Notes under the pieces: model-generated
Database searches by the model: none
Seen by the model: the letters and a program-made list of their open reading frames with translations, nothing else
Told to the model about the DNA's origin: nothing
Position numbers and translations under genes: made by a program
Shown: piece by piece, positions 18,681-27,626 of the stretch
Layout of the letters: every line of letters starts with the position of its first letter
Numbering within the stretch: the stretch's first letter is position 1
Assembly: GCF_003544915.1 (NCBI RefSeq)
Contig: NZ_CP032097.1
Location: forward strand, 2,542,001 to 2,606,000
DNA length: 64,000 nt
Source: Arcobacter ellisii
GTDB taxonomy: Bacteria; Campylobacterota; Campylobacteria; Campylobacterales; Arcobacteraceae
Reading direction: 5' to 3'

Positions 18681-19848
18681 TGTTTTTTTTAATTTCTTAT
18701 TTTTACTTTTAAGTAAACATAAATCAAAACATTTAGCAATTTTTATAATTTCTATATTAATAGTTTTTTTAACATCATCAATTTTATTTTTAAAAAACTC
18801 TTTACAAAAAGAGGTAAATTCTACTTTAGAAAATCAAAGTGATTTTATAATACAAAAAATAAATAGTGGAAAAATTGAAAATATTCCTACTTTATGGATT
18901 GATGATTTTTCTTCAATTAATGGTGTAAAACAGATTCAACAAAGAGTTTATGGATACTATTATTTTATGCCAGAAAATATCTATTTTACAATTGTTGGTG
19001 TTGATTTGTTTGAAGAAAACATAAATAAAAATATAAAAGAACTTCTAAATATTTTAAATATCTCTGAATTTTTAGAGACAAACTCGATGATTATAGGAAA
19101 TGGAGTAAAAAAAATCTTTGATAAATATCACTATTTTGATTTTTATGATTTTAAACTTCAAAACAATAATTTAGAGACTATAAAAATCTTCAAAGATTTG
19201 CCAAAAGAGGCAAACATAGTTGCAAATGATTTGATAATTATGGATATAAATCTTGCAAAAAAAATATTAAACATAAATGAAGATGAAGCCACAGATATTA
19301 TTTTAAACGTTCCAAATAATTTAGAAAGACAAAATGTAAAAGAACAAATATTATTAAAGCATTCAAATATAAGAGTTTTACAAAAAGATGAATTAAAAAA
19401 GATGTATGAAAATATGTTCAACTATAAAGGCGGAATATTTTTAATTTTATTTATTGTTGTTTTATTTACTTTTATTTTGATTTTATACCAAAGATACTCA
19501 ATGATAAGTTCAACTGATAAAAGAGAAATTGGTATTTTAAAAGCTGTTGGTTGGAGTATAAAAGATATTATCAAACTTAAAATTATGGAAAATTTTATAG
19601 TTGGTTTTATGGCATTTATTATTGGAGTTATTTTGGCTTATATTTTTATATTCATTTTAAATGCTCCTATTCTAAAAAATATTTTTATAGGTTTTTCAAA
19701 TATTCAAAATGATTTTATAATATCTTCAAATATTGAAATAAGTAGTTTAATCACCCTATTTTTATTTTTTATGATTCCTTTTTTAAGTGCTATTTTAATT
19801 CCTGTTTGGAAAGTTGCAATTATTGATTCAACAAAGAGTATGAAATGA
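18670..19848 (+). CDS. FtsX/MacB-type ABC transporter permease
   Basis: About 392-residue permease of the FtsX superfamily: TM1 (about 16-38), a large extracytoplasmic domain (about 40-250, including [10 protein letters not shown] and [10 protein letters not shown]), then three C-terminal helices (about 255-275, 303-335, 350-385). The signature [22 protein letters not shown] precedes TM3. A TTG at 18664 two codons upstream is also possible; ATG 18670 is preferred. Such permeases pull substrates from the membrane or drive periplasmic partners (LolCDE, MacB). Substrate unknown. Its stop overlaps the ATPase start (ATGA). Confidence 0.85.
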   Translation: MKNSVFFNFLFLLLSKHKSKHLAIFIISILIVFLTSSILFLKNSLQKEVNSTLENQSDFIIQKINSGKIENIPTLWIDDFSSINGVKQIQQRVYGYYYFMPENIYFTIVGVDLFEENINKNIKELLNILNISEFLETNSMIIGNGVKKIFDKYHYFDFYDFKLQNNNLETIKIFKDLPKEANIVANDLIIMDINLAKKILNINEDEATDIILNVPNNLERQNVKEQILLKHSNIRVLQKDELKKMYENMFNYKGGIFLILFIVVLFTFILILYQRYSMISSTDKREIGILKAVGWSIKDIIKLKIMENFIVGFMAFIIGVILAYIFIFILNAPILKNIFIGFSNIQNDFIISSNIEISSLITLFLFFMIPFLSAILIPVWKVAIIDSTKSMK

Positions 19849-20516
19849 TAGAAATAAAAAATCTAAATAAAATATTTTACGAAAATAGTAAAAAAGAGTT
19901 TTATGCGCTAAAAGATATAAATTTAAAAATAGAAACTTCAACTTGCGTAATTTTAAAAGGTATTAGTGGAAGTGGAAAATCAACTCTTTTATCACTTATT
20001 GCAACTATGGAAAAACCAACAAGTGGTGAAATTATTATTGATGATGAAAGTGTTGCAAAACTTCCAGATTTACATAGCTCTAATTTTAGAGCAAAAAAAC
20101 TAGGATTTATTTTCCAATCATATAATCTATTCAATGAATTAAGTGTAAAAGACAATGTTTCAATTCCTTTGATTCCTCTTGGATTTTCTCAAAAAGAGAT
20201 AGATGAAAAAGTTTTAAAAGCTTTAGAAATAGCAAATATTTCACATAAAAAAGATGAATTAGTATCAAATCTTTCAGGTGGAGAAAAACAAAGATGTGCA
20301 ATTGCAAGAGCAATTGTAAATAATCCTGATATTATTCTTTGTGATGAACCAACTGCAAATCTTGATTTTGATAATTCAATCAAATTTATTGAAAATCTAA
20401 AAGAGTTAAAAAAACTAAATAAAACGATAATTGTTGCAACTCATGACCCAATTTTTGATAATCTTGATTTTGTTGATAAAGTTATAAACATAAAAAATGG
20501 AATGATTTGTGAGTAG
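19845..20516 (+). CDS. LolD/MacB-type ABC transporter ATPase
   Basis: A 223-residue ATPase of the o228/LolD branch that pairs with FtsX-type permeases. Walker A is GISGSGKST near residue 40, the Q-loop FIFQSYNLF, signature LSGGEKQRCAIARA, Walker B IILCDEPTANLD, and H-loop VATHDP. Full length and intact. It overlaps both the permease upstream (ATGA) and the membrane protein downstream, indicating a stoichiometric complex. Confidence 0.93.
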   Translation: MIEIKNLNKIFYENSKKEFYALKDINLKIETSTCVILKGISGSGKSTLLSLIATMEKPTSGEIIIDDESVAKLPDLHSSNFRAKKLGFIFQSYNLFNELSVKDNVSIPLIPLGFSQKEIDEKVLKALEIANISHKKDELVSNLSGGEKQRCAIARAIVNNPDIILCDEPTANLDFDNSIKFIENLKELKKLNKTIIVATHDPIFDNLDFVDKVINIKNGMICE

Positions 20517-21477
20517 TATTTTATTATCAAATGAAATCATTATATTTTTATTTGTTCAAATTATTCTTTTTATTTTATTAAGTATTGCTTTTTATTTTTC
20601 ACTCTCTATTATAAAAAATTGGGATTTTAACAAAACTACAAACAAACAATATAAACTCGAAAAAACCTCTTATTTAGTAATTTTAATCATTAGTTTTACA
20701 CTAATTGTAAAAATAGTTTTATTTCCTTATTTTGCATATACTTTAGATAATTTATCAAATATTGTTCCAGGTGCTATGTGTGCAGCTGGAATTGTTGGAG
20801 CAAATGAATTTGGTCAAATAAATCTAACTTTAAAAATTTTGATATTGTTTTTTATTGGTGTTTGGTTGATAATAAACTCTTTAGATTTAAAAGAAAAAAC
20901 ATATCCATTTACAAAGAAAAAATACTTTTTATATATTTTTATTTTTATTTTATCTATTATTGAACTTTTTTTAGATTTCTCATTTTTAGAGAATATTTCT
21001 ACAAAAGAGCCTGTTATGTGTTGTTCTGTAATATTTGGAGTTAATAATACTGGAAGTAAAATTCCTTTTGATTTATCAATTTCTAATCTTTTGATTGTTT
21101 TTTATCTCTTATATATTTTAACAACTATTTTAAGTTTACAAAAATCATCTTTCCTAAATCTAATAATAAATTTTATGTTTTTATATATTGGTTATTATGC
21201 TGTAACTTACTTTTTCTCAACTTACATTTATCAACTTCCAACTCATCAATGCCCTTTTTGTATGCTTCAAAGGGAGTATTATTTTATTGGATATTTTATT
21301 TGGGGAACACTATTTTTAGGAACTTTTTTTGGTGTTTCTAGTTTTATTTTAAAAAATTTTATTAATAAAGATTTAGCTTATACATATAAATACTCTTTGA
21401 TATTTAATACTCTTTTTGTATTTTTATGTTCTTTTTATGTGATTAGATATTATTTAGTTAATGGAGTTTTTTTATAA
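20509..21477 (+). CDS. Polytopic membrane protein with duplicated MC motif and DsbB-like CPFC
   Basis: A 322-residue protein with about eight hydrophobic helices; the GTG start overlaps the ATPase end. Two segments look duplicated 80 residues apart: Met90-Cys91 in MCAAGIVGANEFG and Met170-Cys171 in MCCSVIFGVNNTG, i.e. MC-x(3)-I-x-G-x-N-x2-G. A third motif, CPFCMLQRE (Cys248, Cys251), recalls the active-site CxxC-x2-QR of DsbB/VKOR oxidoreductases. All these cysteines sit at helix ends. I do not recognise the family; a membrane thiol-redox or metal-handling role with the ABC transporter is inference. A hairpin terminator follows. Confidence 0.7.
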   Translation: MSSILLSNEIIIFLFVQIILFILLSIAFYFSLSIIKNWDFNKTTNKQYKLEKTSYLVILIISFTLIVKIVLFPYFAYTLDNLSNIVPGAMCAAGIVGANEFGQINLTLKILILFFIGVWLIINSLDLKEKTYPFTKKKYFLYIFIFILSIIELFLDFSFLENISTKEPVMCCSVIFGVNNTGSKIPFDLSISNLLIVFYLLYILTTILSLQKSSFLNLIINFMFLYIGYYAVTYFFSTYIYQLPTHQCPFCMLQREYYFIGYFIWGTLFLGTFFGVSSFILKNFINKDLAYTYKYSLIFNTLFVFLCSFYVIRYYLVNGVFL

Positions 21478-21504
21478 AAATCTGTGCTAAAAAAGCACAG
21501 ATTT
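21478..21504. terminator. Bidirectional terminator after the ABC cassette
   Basis: 11-bp perfect stem AAATCTGTGCT / AGCACAGATTT with an A5 loop, between convergent genes. On the minus strand it is followed by TTTTATAAAAAAAC, so it can end the lipoprotein gene; on the plus strand it is followed by A-rich DNA. Confidence 0.7.
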
Positions 21505-21516
21505 AAAAAATATAAA

Positions 21517-21702
21517 TTATTTATTTTCAGTTTGAGCAGCTGGTGCTGTCTCTTCTTTTTGAGTTTCTTGCGCAGGAGTTGTTGCTTCAGTTTTAGTTTC
21601 TGTTGTAGTTACTTCTGTTTTAGTTTCAGGTGCTTTTTTCTCTTCTGTACAACCTGTTAATAAAGCTACTGCTACAACTGTTCCTAATAAAATTTTTTTC
21701 AT
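21517..21702 (-). CDS. Small lipoprotein with Thr/Glu/Lys-rich tail
   Basis: A 61-residue lipoprotein starting at ATG 21702 (MKKILLGTVVAVALLTGC), chosen because the signal peptide begins here and AAAGGA lies 8 nt upstream; a longer reading from 21744 would add 14 residues ahead of the signal. Lipobox LLTGC, with Cys at residue 18. The mature part is a low-complexity run of T, E, K, A and Q with repeated TTETKTEA-like units, so it is probably disordered. No function can be inferred. Confidence 0.7.
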   Translation of the reverse strand: MKKILLGTVVAVALLTGCTEEKKAPETKTEVTTTETKTEATTPAQETQKEETAPAAQTENK

Positions 21703-21795
21703 GGATTGCGTCCTTTTTTGAATTTTTTGTTTCCTCAAAAACAATGTGGAATAATATCAAAACTATTGTGGAAGAATTGTGTGAAATAGCTTTTA

Positions 21796-23688
21796 TTAAT
21801 CAATTGGAATTATTATTTCAAATAAAGCACCTTCATAACTTTTTCCTTCATACTCAAAAGTTACATTTTTAGTATTTATTTCGCCATTCATACTTTTATT
21901 AATTATTTCTCTACTCATATAAAGACCTATTCCAGTACCTTGAGATTGATTTTTTGTTGTAAAATAAGGTTCAAATATTCTAGTAATAATATTTTTAGAA
22001 ATTCCTCCTGCATTATCTTTAATCTGTATTAAAAGATTTTTTTGTTTTTTTAAAACATCAATAAAAATTAATTTTTCATAATCTTTATCTTTTTTGATAA
22101 GTTCATCTCTTGCGTTATTTAAAATATTAATCAATACTTGAATTAACTCATTTTCAAAAGAGTTTATTTTTACATCTTGACCATTTTTTATTATTGTTAT
22201 TCCGTTAGACCTAAATTGTAAATCAACTAAATTTATAACTTTATTTATTGTTTCTAAAATTCTAAACTCTTTTTTATTTTTATCTGGTTTATAAAAGTTT
22301 CTAAAATCATCAATTGTTGTTGATAAATATTGTACTGAGTTGTTTATTTGTTCTAATCCTTCAATTAAAAACTTATCTTCTAAAATATTTAACTCTTTTT
22401 GTAACTTCATTCCTGTTGCTGATGTGGATATAGAAGATAAAGGTTGTCTCCATTGATGAGCAATATTTCCAATCATTTCACCCATTGCAGCCATTTTTGC
22501 TTGTTGAGCTATAATATTTTGTTGTTTAGTTCTTTCATTTTGATATTTTTTAAATTTTTCTTGTAAAATTTTTGAAAAATAAATAGATATTATCAGTAAA
22601 AATAAGATTAAAAAACATGTAAATATTATCGTTTTAAAAAGATAATCTCTAAATTCTTGATTTAATTCTTCTTTTTTATCATTAATAGCTCTTTGCATAT
22701 CATCTTCATAAAATCCTGTTCCAATCATCCAAGACCAATTATTCAGACCTTTTACAAAACTTATTTTTTTAATAGATTGTTCATTATCTGGCTTTTTATT
22801 TTGAATATATGTATAAGATCCTTCACCTTTCTTAGATATTTCAATTAAATCTTCAATAACTTTTTTTATTTCAACAGTATCATTATTTTTTATTGCATTT
22901 TGTCCTATAAACTCTTTTCTTATGTGACTTAAATATATTGAATCATAATTAATAATAAATATATATCCATTATTTCCAAATCTTATTTCTCTTATATTTC
23001 TTAAAACTCTCTCTTGAACTTCTTTTTCAAAATCTTCTAAATATTCACCTGTACCAATAAACCAATCAAATTGAGGAAGATTTTTAACTAATCCAATTTT
23101 TTTTCTTTGCACATCTGGCTTTGTTGGATTGTACCAATACCATTCGTAAAATGCTTCGTCATTTTTAGATAAAAGATTTGTCATATCTCTTATTATATAT
23201 GAACCTTTTGCATCTTGATGATTCCAAAAACTTTTTCCTTCTAGCTCTCTATTATGTGGTAATAAAATATTTTTTCCGCTGTTTTCATATATAAAATAGT
23301 AACCTCTACCACTATTAAATCTTACATTTCTTAAAGCATCAATAACTAATTTTTTGATTTCATCTTTACTTTTATCTAAATTATTTTGGTAAATTGTATT
23401 TGATATATTATAAGCTGTATCAATTGCTTCTTTTAAAGTTTTTCTTAATTCTAATTCTGTATATTCTTGTTCTCTTTTAATATAATCATAAACTTCATAA
23501 ACCCTTTGTTTAATAAGTTCTTCATTTTTTTGAATATATTCTAAACGAATTTTTTCTTTATCTTTTTCAAATTTCTTTTTATTATCCCAAAAAGATGCAG
23601 TTAAAACAAAAATTGTAATTGTAAGAACAAAAATTGTAGGAGTATATTTTATAATTCTTAATAGCTTTTTTTCATTTTCAAATACCAT
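21796..23688 (-). CDS. Double-Cache membrane sensor histidine kinase
   Basis: A 630-residue kinase. TM1 (about 15-33) is followed by an external region with two tandem single-Cache modules (GRGYYFIYENSG near 128 and GNNGYIFIINYD near 240, each ending in a W-x-IGTG(E/F)Y motif), then TM2 (about 351-372), a short coiled coil, the H-box GEMIGNIAHQWRQPL with His411, N-box NILNNARDEL and G-boxes DNAGGI and GTGIGLYMS. The tandem Cache suggests sensing of small organic ligands. No response regulator is adjacent (orphan); it lies between a lipoprotein gene and the tRNA cluster. Confidence 0.9.
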   Translation of the reverse strand: MVFENEKKLLRIIKYTPTIFVLTITIFVLTASFWDNKKKFEKDKEKIRLEYIQKNEELIKQRVYEVYDYIKREQEYTELELRKTLKEAIDTAYNISNTIYQNNLDKSKDEIKKLVIDALRNVRFNSGRGYYFIYENSGKNILLPHNRELEGKSFWNHQDAKGSYIIRDMTNLLSKNDEAFYEWYWYNPTKPDVQRKKIGLVKNLPQFDWFIGTGEYLEDFEKEVQERVLRNIREIRFGNNGYIFIINYDSIYLSHIRKEFIGQNAIKNNDTVEIKKVIEDLIEISKKGEGSYTYIQNKKPDNEQSIKKISFVKGLNNWSWMIGTGFYEDDMQRAINDKKEELNQEFRDYLFKTIIFTCFLILFLLIISIYFSKILQEKFKKYQNERTKQQNIIAQQAKMAAMGEMIGNIAHQWRQPLSSISTSATGMKLQKELNILEDKFLIEGLEQINNSVQYLSTTIDDFRNFYKPDKNKKEFRILETINKVINLVDLQFRSNGITIIKNGQDVKINSFENELIQVLINILNNARDELIKKDKDYEKLIFIDVLKKQKNLLIQIKDNAGGISKNIITRIFEPYFTTKNQSQGTGIGLYMSREIINKSMNGEINTKNVTFEYEGKSYEGALFEIIIPID

Positions 23689-23871
23689 TTGTTCCCTTTT
23701 TCGTAGAATATGATTATAGCGAACAAATCATTATTTATAAAAGATAAATAACAATATACATATAAAATTTATTATTGAGAAAAAGAATTTTAATGTAAAA
23801 AATAAATAATGTGTAGTTATAGTAAAAGCTTTAAAAGTATTTATTTTCTGGGGTTAGTTTAGATTGAAAAG

Positions 23872-23947
23872 TGGAGGAGGTAGTCGGACTCGAACCAACG
23901 CATGTCGGATTTGCAATCCGAGGCATTACCAGCTTTGCTATACCTCC
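23872..23947 (-). tRNA. tRNA-Cys (GCA)
   Basis: 76 nt including encoded CCA. Acceptor GGAGGTA/TACCTCC, anticodon loop TTGCAAA giving GCA, T-arm GTTGGTTCGAGTCCGAC. Third and last gene of a Leu-Ser-Cys operon. Confidence 0.95.
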
Positions 23948-24011
23948 AACAAAATATTGGATAATTTAAATCAAATAATGATAAAAAGTTAAATGATTTA
24001 AGTTTAAAAAA

Positions 24012-24100
24012 TGGCAGAGAGCAAGGGATTCGAACCCTCGGAGGCGTGAACCTCGCCGGTTTTCAAAACCGGTACAATCGACCAACTCTGTCAACTCTCT
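24012..24100 (-). tRNA. tRNA-Ser (TGA)
   Basis: 89 nt including CCA, with a long class II variable arm. Acceptor AGAGAGT/GCTCTCT, discriminator G as expected for Ser, anticodon loop TTTGAAA giving TGA. Confidence 0.95.
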
Positions 24101-24112
24101 ACTCATTAATAA

Positions 24113-24199
24113 TGGTGCGAATGATCGGAATCGAACCGATACTCCCAAACGGGAATTGGATTTTAAGTCCAACGCGTCTACCTGTTCCGCCACACTCGC
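24113..24199 (-). tRNA. tRNA-Leu (TAA)
   Basis: 87 nt including CCA, with a class II variable arm. Acceptor GCGAGTG/CATTCGC, discriminator A, anticodon loop CTTAAAA giving TAA (reads UUA/UUG). It is first in the operon, about 40 nt from the predicted transcription start. Confidence 0.95.
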
Positions 24200-24245
24200 T
24201 TTTATAGGTAAGACAATTTAAGTCTTTCACTCAAATTGGACTGGA

Positions 24246-24274
24246 ATTATAATAGCTTTTTTTCTTTTTGTCAA
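24246..24274 (-). promoter_or_regulatory. Consensus sigma-70 promoter of the tRNA operon
   Basis: On the minus strand: -35 TTGACA (24269-24274), 17-bp spacer, -10 TATAAT (24246-24251). Both hexamers are perfect, fitting a stable-RNA operon. Transcription would begin near 24239. The AT-rich spacer contains A-runs. Confidence 0.85.
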
Positions 24275-24345
24275 GAGTTTTTTGAGAAAAATTGTAAATT
24301 TCTAAATATTTATTCTATTTAATAAAAAATGAACAGCAATAAATG

Positions 24346-24351
24346 TATAAT
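24346..24351 (+). promoter_or_regulatory. Putative -10 box of ilvD
   Basis: TATAAT preceded by TG, 38 nt before the TTG start codon. No clear -35. Confidence 0.45.
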
Positions 24352-24389
24352 CTAGCCATATAAATTACGCATATTTAAAGGATAATACA

Positions 24390-26078
24390 TTGAGAAGTGA
24401 TGAAGTAAAAAAAGGATTTGATAGAACACCTCATAGATCATTATTAAGAGCAACAGGACTTAAAGACGAAGACTTTGATAAACCATTTATTGGAGTTGCA
24501 AACTCTTTTATTGAATTAATTCCAGGACATTTTTTCCTAGATAAAGTATCAGATATTATAAAAGCAGAGATTAAAGCAAATGGTTGTGTACCTTTTGAGT
24601 TTAATACTATTGGAGTAGATGATGGAATTGCAATGGGACATGATGGGATGTTATTTTCTCTTCCTTCAAGAGAATTAATTGCAAACTCTATTGAAACAGT
24701 TATGAATGCACATAAACTTGATGCAATGATTGCTATTCCAAACTGTGATAAAATCGTACCAGGTATGATTATGGGTGCTTTAAGAGTAAATGTTCCAACA
24801 ATTTTTGTAAGTGGTGGTCCAATGGAAAAAGGTTACACAAAAGATGGAACTCCTATTGACTTAGCTACTGCATTTGAAGCTGTTGGAAAACATGAAGCTG
24901 GACAAATGAGTGATGAAGAGTTAAAAGATATCGAATGTAATGCATGTCCAAGTGGTGGTTCTTGTTCAGGAATGTTTACAGCTAACTCTATGAATACACT
25001 TATGGAAGCAATGGGAATTGCACTTCCTGGAAATGGAACTATTTTAGCTTTAACTCCTGAAAGAGAAGAGTTATATAGAAAAGCAGCTAGAAGAATTTGT
25101 GAAATTGCACTTGATGCACAAGCTAGAGAACAATATAAATTAAAAAATATTTTAAATGAAAATGCAGTTAAAAATGCTTTTGCTGTAGATATGGCAATGG
25201 GTGGAAGTTCAAATACAGTTTTACATATGTTAGCAATTGCAAAAGAAGCAAATGTAAACTTTAATCTTGAAGATATTAATAAAATTTCTAAAAGAGTTTC
25301 TCATATTGCAAAAATTTCTCCATCTTTATCAACTGTTCATATGGAAGATATTAACAAAGCTGGTGGTGTAAATGCAGTTATGAAAGAGATGACAAAAAGA
25401 GGTGATGATATTTTATTAGATAACCTTACAATCTCTGGTGAAACTGTATTAGAAAAAATCAAAGATGCATATATTAAAGATACAAATATTATTCATACTA
25501 TTGATAATCCTTATTCACAAGTTGGTGGATTAGCGATTCTTTATGGTAACTTAGCAGAACAAGGTGCTGTTATTAAAACTGCTGGAATTACTGGTTCAAG
25601 AGTTTTCACAGGAAAAGCTGTATGTTTTGATGGACAACCTGAAGCTATCAAAGGAATTGTAAGTGGTAAAGTAAAAGCTGGTGATGTTGTTGTTATCAGA
25701 TATGAAGGTCCAAAAGGTGGTCCTGGAATGCAAGAGATGTTGGCACCAACTTCACTTATCATGGGAATGGGACTTGGAGATAAAGTTGCACTTATTACTG
25801 ATGGAAGATTCTCTGGAGCTACAAGAGGGGCAAGTATCGGTCACGTTTCACCAGAAGCTGCTGAGGGTGGAATGATTGGATTATTAAGAGATGGCGATGA
25901 AATTCATATCGATGTTGACCAATATATCTTAAGTGTAAATCTTACATTTGAAGAAATTGCACAAAGAAGAGATGAGTTTGTTCCACTTAAAAAACCTCTT
26001 AACTCTTCTTGGTTAGGACAATATAGAGCACTTGTTACAAATGCAAGTAGCGGAGCTGTTCTAAAAACTGATTTATAA
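24390..26078 (+). CDS. ilvD: Dihydroxy-acid dehydratase
   Basis: Dehydrates dihydroxy-acids in valine, leucine and isoleucine synthesis; an Fe-S enzyme. The 562 residues are full length. Cluster ligand regions are visible: [10 protein letters not shown] near residue 122 and [17 protein letters not shown] near residue 192. [10 protein letters not shown] near 470 is the C-terminal signature. The start is TTG, supported by AAAGGA about 8 nt upstream and by alignment of the N-terminal [20 protein letters not shown] with the family. It is monocistronic, with its own terminator. Confidence 0.97.
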   Translation: MRSDEVKKGFDRTPHRSLLRATGLKDEDFDKPFIGVANSFIELIPGHFFLDKVSDIIKAEIKANGCVPFEFNTIGVDDGIAMGHDGMLFSLPSRELIANSIETVMNAHKLDAMIAIPNCDKIVPGMIMGALRVNVPTIFVSGGPMEKGYTKDGTPIDLATAFEAVGKHEAGQMSDEELKDIECNACPSGGSCSGMFTANSMNTLMEAMGIALPGNGTILALTPEREELYRKAARRICEIALDAQAREQYKLKNILNENAVKNAFAVDMAMGGSSNTVLHMLAIAKEANVNFNLEDINKISKRVSHIAKISPSLSTVHMEDINKAGGVNAVMKEMTKRGDDILLDNLTISGETVLEKIKDAYIKDTNIIHTIDNPYSQVGGLAILYGNLAEQGAVIKTAGITGSRVFTGKAVCFDGQPEAIKGIVSGKVKAGDVVVIRYEGPKGGPGMQEMLAPTSLIMGMGLGDKVALITDGRFSGATRGASIGHVSPEAAEGGMIGLLRDGDEIHIDVDQYILSVNLTFEEIAQRRDEFVPLKKPLNSSWLGQYRALVTNASSGAVLKTDL

Positions 26079-26108
26079 TTAAAATAGGGCTTTTGCTCTA
26101 TTTTAATT
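26077..26108 (+). terminator. Terminator of ilvD
   Basis: 14-bp stem (one G-T wobble) from AATTAAAATAGGGC to GCTCTATTTTAATT with a TTTT loop, beginning inside the ilvD stop codon. The sequence after it, AACTCTTTATT, is only partly T-rich. Confidence 0.65.
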
Positions 26109-26193
26109 AACTCTTTATTAACTATTTATTGGAAAATAGTTTACTCTTATACTTTAAAATGTCAAAATAATAAAATCTAAAAAGGATATAAAA

Positions 26194-27615
26194 GTGAAGA
26201 AAAAACTTTTAATAATTTCTACAATACTTGCGACTCAACTATTTGCAAAAACAATAGATTTTGAGATGATGGATAAAAATCCTGTAAGAGTTGCTCCAAA
26301 TTCAACAAATGAAATTTTGTCATTTAATAGTAGTATTAAAAATTCTGTAAATTCAATTGTTAATATTTCTGCTAAAAGACATGTTGATACAAGTTTAGAA
26401 ACTTTACCTCTTCAAATGTTTAATGATCCATTTTTCAAAAGATTTTTTGGAGACCAATTTGGTAACCAATTAAAACAAAATAGAGTTCAAAGATCTTTAG
26501 GTTCAGGGGTGATTGTTTCAAAAGATGGTTACATCGTTACAAATAATCATGTTATTGAAAATGCTGAAGAGATCACTGTAACAATTGGTGATGATACTAC
26601 TGAATATAACGCAAAACTTATTGGTCGTGATGCTGATAGTGATATTGCTGTTATAAAAATTGAATCAAATGTATCACTTAATCCTATAAAATTAGGAGAT
26701 TCAAATAGTTTATTAGTTGGTGATGTTATTTTTGCAATTGGAAATCCATTTGGAATAGGAAGTACAGTTACACAAGGTATTATCTCAGCACTAAATAAAA
26801 ATAAAGTTGGGATAAATAGATATGAAAACTATATTCAAACTGATGCTTCTATAAATCCTGGAAATTCTGGTGGGGCATTGGTTGATAGTAGAGGTGCATT
26901 AATAGGTATAAACACAGCTATTATTTCAAAAAGTGGTGGAAATAATGGTATTGGATTTGCAATTCCAGTAGCAATGGTAAAAGATGTTGTTGAAAAACTT
27001 GTTGCAGATGGAAAAGTAACAAGAGGATATTTAGGTGTTGCTATTGCTGATATGGATAGTGAATTATCAAAAGTTTATAAAAGAAAAGAAGGTGCGCTAA
27101 TTTTAGATATATCTTCTGAAACTCCTGCTGCTAAATATGGACTAAAAAGAGGTGACTTAATTTATGCAATAAATGGAAAAGAAATAAAAGATAGAAGCTC
27201 TTTACAAAACACAATTGCATCATTTAAACCTGATGAAAAAATCAAAATAGATTTAGAAAGAGACGGGAAAGATATGTCACTTAATATTGTTCTAGGAGAT
27301 AGAACAAGTTTAGTACAAATTCAATCAGACAATAATACTTTCTTAGGTGGTTTAAAACTTAGTCAAATTGATGCAGAAACACAAAAACAATTTAGATTAT
27401 CAAGTGATACAACAGGAATTTTAATTTCTGATGTGGAACCAAAATCTAAAGCAGAAAAAGTTGGTTTCCAAGCAGGAGATGTGATAATTCAAATAGAAGA
27501 TGTAGAAATTAAAAATTTTACAAATATCGAAACGGCATTAAAAAGATATAATAACAAATATAAAAGAGTTTATGTAAATAGATATGGACAAACAATTATG
27601 TTTGTAATTCAATAA
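26194..27615 (+). CDS. htrA: Periplasmic serine protease/chaperone HtrA (DegP/Q)
   Basis: A 473-residue periplasmic protease with signal peptide (MKKKLLIISTILATQLFA; GTG start, AAAGGA upstream). Trypsin-like domain with triad His119 (VTNNHVIENA), Asp150 (DADSDIAVIKI) and Ser225 (NPGNSGGALV). Two PDZ domains follow: about 275-365 (YLGVAIADMDSEL, AKYGLKRGDLIYAING) and about 375-470 (AEKVGFQAGDVIIQIED). It sits upstream of a response regulator and a kinase, the same order as htrA-cprR-cprS in Campylobacter jejuni, so envelope stress control is likely. Confidence 0.95.
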   Translation: MKKKLLIISTILATQLFAKTIDFEMMDKNPVRVAPNSTNEILSFNSSIKNSVNSIVNISAKRHVDTSLETLPLQMFNDPFFKRFFGDQFGNQLKQNRVQRSLGSGVIVSKDGYIVTNNHVIENAEEITVTIGDDTTEYNAKLIGRDADSDIAVIKIESNVSLNPIKLGDSNSLLVGDVIFAIGNPFGIGSTVTQGIISALNKNKVGINRYENYIQTDASINPGNSGGALVDSRGALIGINTAIISKSGGNNGIGFAIPVAMVKDVVEKLVADGKVTRGYLGVAIADMDSELSKVYKRKEGALILDISSETPAAKYGLKRGDLIYAINGKEIKDRSSLQNTIASFKPDEKIKIDLERDGKDMSLNIVLGDRTSLVQIQSDNNTFLGGLKLSQIDAETQKQFRLSSDTTGILISDVEPKSKAEKVGFQAGDVIIQIEDVEIKNFTNIETALKRYNNKYKRVYVNRYGQTIMFVIQ

Positions 27616-27626
27616 AAGGATAAGCC

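Noticed and set aside
23689-23871. A small RNA or gene between the double-Cache kinase and tRNA-Cys
   Set aside because: No open frame with a ribosome site, no hairpin plus T-run and no clear promoter pair were found.
23966-24193. A 75-codon open frame on the minus strand across the tRNA-Ser and tRNA-Leu genes
   Set aside because: It is simply tRNA sequence read as protein; the cloverleaf elements account for the bases.
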